The notes under the pieces are model-generated. The model did no database searches, was not told the origin of the DNA, and saw only the letters and a program-made list of their open reading frames with translations. 5,913 nt of DNA from Gammaproteobacteria bacterium (GTDB taxonomy: Bacteria; Pseudomonadota; Gammaproteobacteria; SZUA-229). Of the stretch, positions 1 through 5,652 are shown one piece after another. The position numbers and the translations under genes are program-made. The stretch spans positions 1-5,913 of the forward strand of contig WTCC01000205.1 in the NCBI GenBank assembly GCA_013138755.1. The letters run 5' to 3'. Every line of letters starts with the position of its first letter. Positions within the stretch are counted from its first letter, which is position 1.

Positions 1-140
1 TCATTGGAATCCATGATGCGCTCACCGGGTGCTTTACGCTCATCCAGGGTGCCAGATTGCTCTAGCAGTTTATCAACCAGCGTGGTTTTGCCATGGTCAA
101 CATGGGCAATGATTGCAATATTGCGTATTTTAGCGCTCAC
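1..140 (-). CDS. typA: Translational GTPase TypA/BipA, N-terminal fragment
   Basis: This is the beginning of TypA (BipA), a ribosome-associated GTPase of the EF-G/LepA family that acts in ribosome assembly and in stress and low-temperature adaptation. Only the first 46 codons lie in the window; the gene continues past the left edge. The reading starts [20 protein letters not shown], so the G1/P-loop AHVDHGKTT is intact at about residues 12-20, followed by [11 protein letters not shown] and an ERIMDSN segment leading to the switch I region, as in E. coli TypA. The GTG at 138-140 is chosen because it places the P-loop at the usual distance from the N-terminus, and a GAGA element lies a few nucleotides upstream (about 148-151). 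No frameshift is seen. Identity is secure; function comes from the family. Confidence 0.93.
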   Translation of the reverse strand, partial: MSAKIRNIAIIAHVDHGKTTLVDKLLEQSGTLDERKAPGERIMDSN

Positions 141-172
141 GATAATTCTCGTTATATATGAAAAAGGGGCGC

Positions 173-178
173 ATTATA
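173..178 (-). promoter_or_regulatory. Probable -10 box of the typA promoter
   Basis: Read on the minus strand this is a perfect TATAAT, followed directly by the G+C-rich run GCGCCCC. A start site would fall near 166, giving a leader of about 26 nt before the typA GTG. No good -35 hexamer is seen at 16-18 nt spacing (GAGTTT or similar), so the assignment rests on the -10 and its position. A G+C-rich discriminator after the -10 is typical of stringently controlled translation genes; its role here is inference. Confidence 0.45.
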
Positions 179-270
179 GGCGTTTATTGGAAAATAAACT
201 CTATTAATTTAGGGCTATACGGATTTTGATGCTGACAAGCAGTCTTTTTATCGTTGCGGAAAAATATTTT

Positions 271-960
271 TTATAAACTAATCCACTGGCTGACGGCTGT
301 TCGGGCTTCTTTGTTCGCAGGGCGAGCGATCAGACCGGTACGGCTGATAGCCACACTATATTTCGCACTATCCGTCATCGGTAAAAAAACCGCACTACCG
401 TAGGCTGCATCAACCCAACGCATCCAATTCTTATATTTATGGGCAAATTGCCATAGATCGAAATTTTGACCTTCTATTACGGTGGGTAACTCTACTTTTT
501 GCACTAAAGAATAGACACTGCGCGGGCTGTTCTTCTCTTCATCGATATCGATGTATCGGCCGGAAATCCTATGTAAGCGATAATTTGCATCCAGACCAAA
601 CAGAGTAGCAACACCCTTCCAGGTCAGCACCTGCGTATCTAACTGCCACTCATCGCCTCTGATATTAACCACACGAATGAAATCAGAGTCCAGTGCTTTT
701 ATTTCTGCGCGATACTCCTGTTCATTTAGCCGCTCGAACGTCACTTCCGCAACTTCCTGCTCAAAAGTAAGGCGCTGGTAGGTATGTAGATTAGATGCTA
801 GCAGGAAAAATGACGACGCCAGCAGAATGAAAACAAGTCCTGACAGCTCTAGACCAACTGCTTTTAAAAAACGACGCTGAAATAATCGGCGAATACCGGT
901 AGCAGCAAAAGCCAGACCAATAATAGCGATGAGAACACTAACGAAAGCCAGATATGACAT
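271..960 (-). CDS. Small inner-membrane protein of unknown function (two predicted spans plus periplasmic domain)
   Basis: I do not recognise a characterised family. The 229-aa product has a hydrophobic segment at about residues 4-22, a basic loop (RR-FQRR-LK, 23-34), and a second hydrophobic segment at about 39-58. The positive loop suggests it faces the cytoplasm, so the N-terminus and the roughly 170-residue C-terminal domain (60-229) would be periplasmic. The soluble part starts with HTYQRLTFEQEVAEV and has mixed charge, several Trp residues and a WMRWVDAAYG segment near 179-188; it has no Cys residues and no enzyme motif I can identify. The first span could instead be an uncleaved signal anchor. 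The ATG at 960 follows the upstream TPR gene by 13 nt with an AGG...GAAG element in the gap, so the two are very likely co-transcribed and translationally linked. No convincing terminator is seen between its stop and typA. Confidence 0.75.
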   Translation of the reverse strand: MSYLAFVSVLIAIIGLAFAATGIRRLFQRRFLKAVGLELSGLVFILLASSFFLLASNLHTYQRLTFEQEVAEVTFERLNEQEYRAEIKALDSDFIRVVNIRGDEWQLDTQVLTWKGVATLFGLDANYRLHRISGRYIDIDEEKNSPRSVYSLVQKVELPTVIEGQNFDLWQFAHKYKNWMRWVDAAYGSAVFLPMTDSAKYSVAISRTGLIARPANKEARTAVSQWISL

Positions 961-973
961 GCTTCTAGCCTAA

Positions 974-2002
974 TTATTTAACGCGACTGCGAAGTTCCTT
1001 TGCTTTTTCAGCATAACCCGAGTCATCGCAGATAATTGCCATCTCTTCCAGAGCACGAACATTGTCACCATCTTGATCAAGCACCTGCTCACAGTAGTAA
1101 CAGGCTTTATCATGATCACCCTGTTTTTGCGCCACTCTGGCAAGACCGAGCACGGCAAATAGATCATAAGTGACACGCAAACTGGCTTTGTAATGGATGA
1201 TAGCGTCATCCAGACGATTCAGTGAGACCAGCGCATCACCGACACGTGTCCAGAGAGCCTGATTGTCCGGTTCCTGATCGAGAATCTTACCCCACCAGTA
1301 CACAGCTTTCTCCATATTCAACTGACCACGAAAGCAATCGCCCATACCGAACAGTGCAAAATTATTTTTTGGATCTAGCTCAAGCGCGTTCTCATAATGA
1401 TCCATGGCGCGATCAAACTCTTTGCGTCGACGATAAATATTACCGATCATGGTCATGAGAACCACATTATGTGAGGTATTTTTTGCTAACAGCTTCTCAA
1501 AACACATCAATGCTTTTTCGTCATTATGCTCCGCATAATAAACATTACCCAGGCCCAGCAAGGCAAACGGATCATAAGGTTTGATGGCTAATGATTGCTC
1601 ATAAAAATCAATAGCGGCTTCGGTGTCAGCCATCTTGTGATACGCATCAGCAACACGCACCATGACATGGCTGTCTTTATTGTTGATTTCGAGATACCGC
1701 AACCAGAATGGAATAGCCTGTAAGGGCTGCTTCATACCTCGACGAGCATCACCAGCACCGCGTAAGGCAAAGATATTAGACGGATCACTTTTCAGCACTG
1801 CATCATACTGCGCGCCCGATTCTTCAAAGCGACAAAGTTTTCGATAGACGTCACCCAAACCTGAAAGCACATACGGATTTTCTTCATCAAGTGCTTTTGC
1901 GGCCAAATATGCCTTTTCAGCTTCTACTAGTTGCCCGCTACGAAACAGGCGACTGCCCTTTTTTGATAACTCGATAACGGATTTTTTTATATTGTCAGGC
2001 AT
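974..2002 (-). CDS. TPR-repeat protein, about ten tandem TPRs, cytoplasmic
   Basis: The 342-aa product is almost entirely tetratricopeptide repeats: about ten 34-residue helix-turn-helix units from residue 11 to the C-terminus, each with the small/aromatic spacing typical of TPRs (for example GLGDVYRK near 48-55, ALELDPKN near 206-213). TPR arrays form right-handed solenoids that bind peptides or partner proteins; no catalytic domain is attached. There is no signal peptide or membrane segment, so it should be cytoplasmic. The repeats alternate between two classes: FALxGxG(D/N) at 78, 146 and 215 with a degenerate copy at 282, and a second class carrying RVADAY, IGNIY or RVGDAL. It is first in a unit with the downstream membrane protein, and may serve as its cytoplasmic partner (inference). 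The ATG at 2002 lacks a clear Shine-Dalgarno sequence; no in-frame alternative was preferred because the first repeat begins soon after it. Confidence 0.88.
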   Translation of the reverse strand: MPDNIKKSVIELSKKGSRLFRSGQLVEAEKAYLAAKALDEENPYVLSGLGDVYRKLCRFEESGAQYDAVLKSDPSNIFALRGAGDARRGMKQPLQAIPFWLRYLEINNKDSHVMVRVADAYHKMADTEAAIDFYEQSLAIKPYDPFALLGLGNVYYAEHNDEKALMCFEKLLAKNTSHNVVLMTMIGNIYRRRKEFDRAMDHYENALELDPKNNFALFGMGDCFRGQLNMEKAVYWWGKILDQEPDNQALWTRVGDALVSLNRLDDAIIHYKASLRVTYDLFAVLGLARVAQKQGDHDKACYYCEQVLDQDGDNVRALEEMAIICDDSGYAEKAKELRSRVK

Positions 2003-2271
2003 GTTTTATTAATTTTCAGAAAATATCTGCTTAGAGAGTGAATTTTACAACGATAGTTTCAATATTTATAGCGTATTTTCACAAGTAATATAGCTAGATA
2101 GCTATAAACAGTTATGTTTCTCAACCCACCATATTGACTACCAGAAATTAATCGACGACTCTAATCTCACTTAAGCCACTGCTTTATAACCGTCTTTTGC
2201 TAATTTCGACACTTTTATACAATTCTTGATATTGGTGCACATTCAAATACATCCGAGTAGAATGCTTTTCG
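2003..2271. promoter_or_regulatory. Divergent intergenic region between the TPR unit and the exonuclease gene
   Basis: This AT-rich 269-nt gap must hold promoters for both directions. Leftward, weak -10-like sequences are present (TATAAA from 2065-2070 and TAAAAT from 2042-2047, read on the minus strand) without good -35 partners. Rightward, TAGAAT at 2258-2263 lies 8 nt before the exonuclease ATG, with a possible TTGGTG at 2233-2238 (19-nt spacing), and there is a TATACA at 2216-2221. None is strong enough to assign alone. The clearest structure is the dyad at 2089-2106, listed separately. No RNA gene or conserved coding frame is apparent. Confidence 0.4.
2089..2106. repeat. 18-bp perfect dyad, candidate operator
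   Basis: TATAGCTA and TAGCTATA flank a central GA, giving an 8-bp perfect inverted repeat. The same stretch also contains a direct repeat ATAGCTA at 2090-2096 and 2098-2104, an 8-nt period. It lies 87 bp upstream of the TPR gene start and 166 bp upstream of the exonuclease start. It has no T-tract, so it is not a terminator; a binding site for a dimeric regulator is plausible but unproven. Confidence 0.4.
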
Positions 2272-3174
2272 ATGACTCTTCAGAATAAAAAACATGCGTA
2301 CCTGGTAGACAGCAGTATCTATATATTTCGTGGCTGGCACGTTTATTCTGATGAGATCGTCGATCGAGACGGAAACCCAAGCAATGCCATTTATGGTTTC
2401 ACAGAATTTTTACGTGAACTATTAGAGCTAGAGCAGCCCGAATACATAGCCTGTGCTTTTGATGCAAAACAGACGAACTCTTACCGACGAGAAATTTTTC
2501 CAGAATACAAAGCTAATCGCCCACCGGCGCCAGTTGAACTAAAAAGCCAGTTCAAACATTGCCGCGACTTTTGTCGTGCTGCCGGCATTGCAGACTTTTC
2601 CAGCAACCGATTTGAAGGTGATGACATTATCGGCACACTGGCAACACGATTAAGAGCTGACGGATTTAAAATCACCATCCTCAGCGCCGACAAGGATCTT
2701 GCACAACTATTAAAACCGGGCGATGTCTGGTGGGACTATGCGCGCAATAAAATATTACATTACAAAGATGTTGAGAAAAACTTTGGTGTAAAACCTGAAT
2801 TAATTGCTGATTTGTTGGCGCTTGCTGGCGACAAGGTAGACAATATTCCTGGTATTCCCGGCATCGGTTACAAGATGGCATCAAACCTGCTGAAAAAATA
2901 TCCTGGTGTTGAACACATAGTAGAAAATAGTCACAAGATTTCTGAAATGAAATTTCGCGGTTCAAAACGGATCCAGATGCTGGTCGAACAACATCAGCAT
3001 ATCCTGCCGATGACCAAACAACTGACGACCATCGTAACGGATGCGGAATTCAAGGGCCCTAAAAACGATATTAAATGGTCTGGTGTAAATGAGGATGCCA
3101 TGCACGCAATATTCGATTACCTTGGCGCAGCCAATGCACGCCGGGAACGCTGGCTCAATTTACAACCCGTTTAA
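2272..3174 (+). CDS. Stand-alone 5'-3' exonuclease / flap endonuclease (PolA N-terminal domain family, H3TH)
   Basis: The 300-aa product is a FEN-family nuclease that cuts 5' ends or flaps of DNA using two metal ions, related to the N-terminal domain of DNA polymerase I and to Xni/ExoIX. The PIN-like catalytic core shows D13 (LVDSS), D64 (AFDAK), the YKANRPP segment at 79-85, E115-G-D117-D118, D140/D142 ([10 protein letters not shown]) and D187/D190 (GDKVDNIPG). These match in order and spacing the full carboxylate set of Pol I 5'-nucleases. The helix-3-turn-helix DNA-binding element is [14 protein letters not shown] at about 194-207. No polymerase domain follows and the length is normal for a free-standing enzyme. 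The ATG at 2272 is the only ATG, GTG or TTG between the upstream in-frame stop (2227-2229) and the conserved core. No Shine-Dalgarno is visible. It precedes rluE by 28 nt. I leave the symbol blank because xni proper is often shorter and lacks some metal ligands. Confidence 0.93.
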   Translation: MTLQNKKHAYLVDSSIYIFRGWHVYSDEIVDRDGNPSNAIYGFTEFLRELLELEQPEYIACAFDAKQTNSYRREIFPEYKANRPPAPVELKSQFKHCRDFCRAAGIADFSSNRFEGDDIIGTLATRLRADGFKITILSADKDLAQLLKPGDVWWDYARNKILHYKDVEKNFGVKPELIADLLALAGDKVDNIPGIPGIGYKMASNLLKKYPGVEHIVENSHKISEMKFRGSKRIQMLVEQHQHILPMTKQLTTIVTDAEFKGPKNDIKWSGVNEDAMHAIFDYLGAANARRERWLNLQPV

Positions 3175-3202
3175 ACACTTACCCCAGTTACAAAACTCCA
3201 CG

Positions 3203-3739
3203 ATGATTTTGCTGTTCAACAAACCCTTCGATGTTCTGTGCCAGTTCACTGATGAGCAAGGCCGAAAGACACTCGCGGACTTTATTACACAAAAAAATAT
3301 CTATGCTGCCGGGCGGCTCGACCGAGACAGTGAAGGACTATTAATACTGACCGATGACGGGGCACTCCAACATAAGATAACTGACCCAAAAAACAAGATG
3401 GAGAAAACTTATTGGGCTCAAGTCGAGGGGATAATTTCAGATGACGCAATCTCCCAGTTGAAAAAAGGTGTAAAACTTAAAGACGGTGTAACCAAACCAG
3501 CAAAAGCAAAAAAAATATCTTGTCCGAAAGAACTATGGCCACGCGTACCGCCCATCCGTAAACGCAAGCACATACCGACTTCGTGGCTAGAATTAAGGAT
3601 TTCTGAAGGCCGTAACCGACAAGTGAGGCGAATGACTGCGGCTACCGGTTTCCCAACATTGCGTTTGATTCGTTGCCGTATCGGTGAGTGGTCGATCGAC
3701 AATATCAATAGCGGCAGTTATATCGTTACCGAAGATTAA
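3203..3739 (+). CDS. rluE: 23S rRNA pseudouridine(2457) synthase RluE
   Basis: RluE isomerises a uridine of 23S rRNA (U2457 in E. coli) to pseudouridine; it belongs to the RsuA/RluB-E-F branch. The 178-aa product aligns along its length with E. coli Rlu[21 protein letters not shown] at the N-terminus, the catalytic motif [11 protein letters not shown] (37-47) with nucleophile Asp40, a [22 protein letters not shown] stretch, and [20 protein letters not shown] near the C-terminus. No S4 domain is present, as expected for RluE. The frame is open upstream to 3089, inside the exonuclease gene, but the ATG at 3203 gives the family N-terminus (M-I-L-L-F-N-K-P); the upstream extension is exonuclease sequence read in another frame. 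There is no recognisable Shine-Dalgarno, so it may depend on coupling to the exonuclease gene 28 nt upstream. Its stop overlaps the stop of the convergent gene on the other strand. Confidence 0.95.
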   Translation: MILLFNKPFDVLCQFTDEQGRKTLADFITQKNIYAAGRLDRDSEGLLILTDDGALQHKITDPKNKMEKTYWAQVEGIISDDAISQLKKGVKLKDGVTKPAKAKKISCPKELWPRVPPIRKRKHIPTSWLELRISEGRNRQVRRMTAATGFPTLRLIRCRIGEWSIDNINSGSYIVTED

Positions 3740-4746
3740 ACTCTTAGTAAACTCAAAGCATCTGTCACTTGCTGCTCACTTATGACGTCAAATATTTCAC
3801 TATTGGATACCGTCATCACACCAGCCAAATCCAACCAGCCAGCACCTTCCACCCAGTCTGGCAAAACCACCGTTCCCTGAAATTTACGCGGCATCACGTA
3901 ACAGCTATTTTCACGATACAAACAATTAAACGCTATATCTTGTTCAGTCAATTGATTTATATATGCCCATGAAGACTCACTATCGATAAACCGATTGACT
4001 GTCACTGGATATTCCGCCTCGCCGCCGTTATGCGCCCAACCACCCACTTCTATCGGCAATAAACGCTCACGGACAAAACCCTGGAAATGCAGATGATTGA
4101 CCGATGCACCTGCAGCTAGACTATTAAACCCGACACCAAAACCAGAAAATGTCTCAGCACCATTCTGTGTCAATTCAAAGATTAGCTGATGTATATCTTG
4201 TGTTAATAATTGAGAACAATTTTGTTCTGGTGAGACCGCAATCAACAGGTGATAATCAGAAAACGGGAACTTGTTATATAGCACTCGCAAATTATGGTTT
4301 AAATATTCACCTTCCCAGAAAATCTCTGGTTTTAAGAATGGTTTATTGAAATGAAACTTTGTCTCATCAAAACTTTGCCTGATAGAAGTAAAGGTTTGCG
4401 TTGCCGCTCTCGCTGGTCGTAATTGCCGCATTGAATTAAATACGACCTCCCAGTGGCCGATCGTTTTATATTGCCATATGGGTATCGTATCCAGATTAAT
4501 ATCACGCAATCGATCAAAAACATCGATATCATCTCGTGTTGATTTTTCTCTTAGCGAAGACAGGTCTTCGTTCATTGCATCAAAAATAACTTTGATATCA
4601 TTTTGAAATGCAGCACTTAAATCTTCATCTTGCTGACTATTCGCCAGCACTAGAATAAATGCACCTAACTCATCAACAGATAACATGTCTTTTAATTTCG
4701 ACACGAACATATCTTTAAATCGTAAAAAGTCTTCAGCAATAAACAT
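3736..4746 (-). CDS. HIT/GalT-superfamily nucleotidyltransferase- or phosphorylase-like protein
   Basis: The 336-aa product carries [10 protein letters not shown] at about 213-222. The H218-x-H220-x-Q222 signature places it in the HIT superfamily branch that includes galactose-1-phosphate uridylyltransferase, Ap4A phosphorylase and GDP-hexose phosphorylases (plant VTC2, animal GDPGP1), in which the middle histidine forms the nucleotidyl intermediate. Supporting features are [15 protein letters not shown] at 157-171 and [18 protein letters not shown] at 274-291, both resembling GDP-hexose/Ap4A phosphorylase segments. The first 120 or so residues are poorly conserved to my eye and mostly helical. 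Substrate cannot be named: a nucleoside diphosphate sugar or dinucleoside polyphosphate is likely. There is no signal peptide, so it is cytoplasmic. The ATG at 4746 lacks a clear Shine-Dalgarno and lies just downstream of a strong hairpin. Met13 is a possible alternative start. Confidence 0.72.
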   Translation of the reverse strand: MFIAEDFLRFKDMFVSKLKDMLSVDELGAFILVLANSQQDEDLSAAFQNDIKVIFDAMNEDLSSLREKSTRDDIDVFDRLRDINLDTIPIWQYKTIGHWEVVFNSMRQLRPARAATQTFTSIRQSFDETKFHFNKPFLKPEIFWEGEYLNHNLRVLYNKFPFSDYHLLIAVSPEQNCSQLLTQDIHQLIFELTQNGAETFSGFGVGFNSLAAGASVNHLHFQGFVRERLLPIEVGGWAHNGGEAEYPVTVNRFIDSESSWAYINQLTEQDIAFNCLYRENSCYVMPRKFQGTVVLPDWVEGAGWLDLAGVMTVSNSEIFDVISEQQVTDALSLLRV

Positions 4747-4766
4747 GTTTTTTCACAGGGCAGACA

Positions 4767-4806
4767 AAAACGCAGAGAAAACTTTTTAAGCTTTTCTCTG
4801 CGTTTT
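4767..4806 (-). terminator. Rho-independent terminator or attenuator hairpin between parA-like and HIT-like genes
   Basis: The arms at 4767-4781 and 4792-4806 are perfectly complementary over 15 bp with a CGCAGAG core flanked by A/T runs, around a 10-nt loop. On the minus strand the hairpin ends in TTTT with one further T before TGTC. It begins about 20 nt after the ParA-type stop codon, as expected for that gene's terminator. The symmetric A/T flanks would also let it act on the plus strand. It ends only 20 nt before the HIT-like start codon, so it could limit read-through into that gene. Confidence 0.85.
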
Positions 4807-4827
4807 CAGGTTATATGGTTAATTAAC

Positions 4828-5481
4828 TTAAGAAGCTATAGCCTGAGGCAAGCTACGTTTGCTACGCAACCATCTGGTTAATGGTTCCCAACTTTTCAGA
4901 TCCTGATGAACCATTGAACGAGGCATTTCGAATATACCAACGCCACGCTTTTCAGCATGGATATAATTTTGTGTATCACGGAAAGTTGTTATATATGGCA
5001 GCTTCATCTTCTTGATAAAGTTGAACAGATCAAAGTAGATCAATGTGTTTTCGCGGACACGGTTAGCGACCACACCAATCTTTATCTCTTTATTAATAAC
5101 ACGATTATTCTTCATAACCTCTTCCATAAATCCAGTCGCAGCACGCATATCGACAGGTGAAGGCAACACTGGAAAGATAATAGTTTCCACTTTTCTCAAG
5201 ATTTGCGTCAGCTCTTTACCATGAACACGGGCAGGCACATCCATGATAACGACGTCAGTGTCTTTAGGAACGCGTAGAGGTTGGCTATGAGCAGCAATAC
5301 CTTTGATTGGCGCTCGATATTCACCTCGTTCTTCAAGCCATGCAAGACTTGATCCCTGAGGATCAAAATCTGCTATAACAACATTTTGTCCCATTTCGGC
5401 AGCATAGTAACTTGCTAAATTTGTCGCAATCGTACTCTTACCACATCCGCCCTTTGCATTTAAAACCATGATGGTTCGCAT
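4828..5481 (-). CDS. ParA/MinD-family ATPase, orphan
   Basis: The 217-aa product is a P-loop ATPase of the ParA/MinD group, which forms ATP-dependent dimers on DNA or membrane to position cargo (plasmids, chromosomes, chemosensory arrays, carboxysomes). The deviant Walker A is K10-G-G-C-G-K15-S-T, with both the signature lysine K10 and the P-loop lysine K15. The switch I/A' motif ADFDPQGS lies at 37-44 and Walker B DVVIMDVPA at 76-84. The protein is short, with no N-terminal helix-turn-helix, so it is of the small orphan or type Ib kind. I see no C-terminal MinD-like amphipathic membrane helix that I would assert. No ParB, centromere-like repeat array or known cargo gene is in the window; the upstream gene is pntB behind its own terminator. 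A strong AGGAG sits 6 nt before the ATG at 5481, and the hairpin at 4767-4806 probably ends its transcript. Cargo unknown. Confidence 0.88.
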   Translation of the reverse strand: MRTIMVLNAKGGCGKSTIATNLASYYAAEMGQNVVIADFDPQGSSLAWLEERGEYRAPIKGIAAHSQPLRVPKDTDVVIMDVPARVHGKELTQILRKVETIIFPVLPSPVDMRAATGFMEEVMKNNRVINKEIKIGVVANRVRENTLIYFDLFNFIKKMKLPYITTFRDTQNYIHAEKRGVGIFEMPRSMVHQDLKSWEPLTRWLRSKRSLPQAIAS

Positions 5482-5487
5482 TTATTA

Positions 5488-5492
5488 CTCCT
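5488..5492 (-). promoter_or_regulatory. Shine-Dalgarno site of the ParA-like gene
   Basis: The minus strand reads AGGAG, then six nucleotides, then the ATG at 5479-5481. This is the only strong ribosome-binding site before a gene in this window, and it fixes the start chosen for the ParA-type ATPase. Confidence 0.8.
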
Positions 5493-5501
5493 TATTATTC
5501 G

Positions 5502-5517
5502 CACCAATTCAATGGTG
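5502..5517. repeat. Short inverted repeat upstream of the ParA-like gene
   Basis: CACCA and TGGTG (5502-5506 and 5513-5517) flank a 6-nt spacer. The repeat starts about 10 nt before the Shine-Dalgarno site, reading toward the gene. It could be a small leader hairpin or an operator half-site pair. With only five base pairs per arm this may be chance. Confidence 0.25.
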
Positions 5518-5615
5518 ACTCTGATTTTTATTTTTAGTCAAACTAATAAACAACACACCTTAAAATAATCATCCATCTACCCGCCACCCCATATGAATCA
5601 AAATAGTAAGCCCAT

Positions 5616-5638
5616 AAAAAAACCCGCATAAAACGGGT
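5616..5638 (-). terminator. Rho-independent terminator of pntB
   Basis: On the minus strand the sequence ACCCG, a 7-nt loop, CGGGT is followed by a run of seven T residues, counting the last stem base (5616-5622 on the plus strand are A). It begins about 15 nt after the pntB stop codon. Stem arms are at 5634-5638 and 5622-5626. The short G+C-rich stem with a long U-tract is a classical intrinsic terminator and separates pntB from the downstream ParA-like gene. Confidence 0.88.
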
Positions 5639-5652
5639 CTTTAAAATCTTCT

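Noticed and set aside
4..207. 67-codon open frame on the plus strand across the left end
   Set aside because: It is antisense to the unmistakable typA start and to the typA promoter region, and has no family resemblance or ribosome-binding site.
259..273. A/T-only palindrome AAAAATATTTTTT at the end of the membrane-protein gene as a terminator
   Set aside because: It overlaps the stop codon, has no G-C pairs, and would form a very weak hairpin.
970..1209. 79-codon open frame on the minus strand overlapping the end of the TPR gene
   Set aside because: It lies in another frame within the TPR coding sequence and its translation shows no recognisable domain.
1222..1847. Two open frames on the plus strand opposite the TPR gene
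   Set aside because: They are antisense to strongly TPR-like coding sequence; compositions are not protein-like and no start signals are seen.
974..2002. TPR gene as part of a defence or secretion system
   Set aside because: TPR arrays occur in many contexts, and no nuclease, protease, pore former or secretion component is in the same unit.
2481..2965. Minus-strand open frames opposite the exonuclease gene
   Set aside because: The plus strand encodes an intact nuclease with all catalytic residues here; the antisense translations have no motif.
3089..3202. Upstream extension of rluE into the exonuclease gene
   Set aside because: The 38 extra residues are the exonuclease gene read in another frame and do not resemble the RluE N-terminus; the ATG at 3203 fits the family.
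4828..5481. ParA-like gene as evidence of an integrated plasmid
   Set aside because: There is no ParB, iteron, replication gene, integrase or att-like repeat, and both flanking regions look like normal chromosome.
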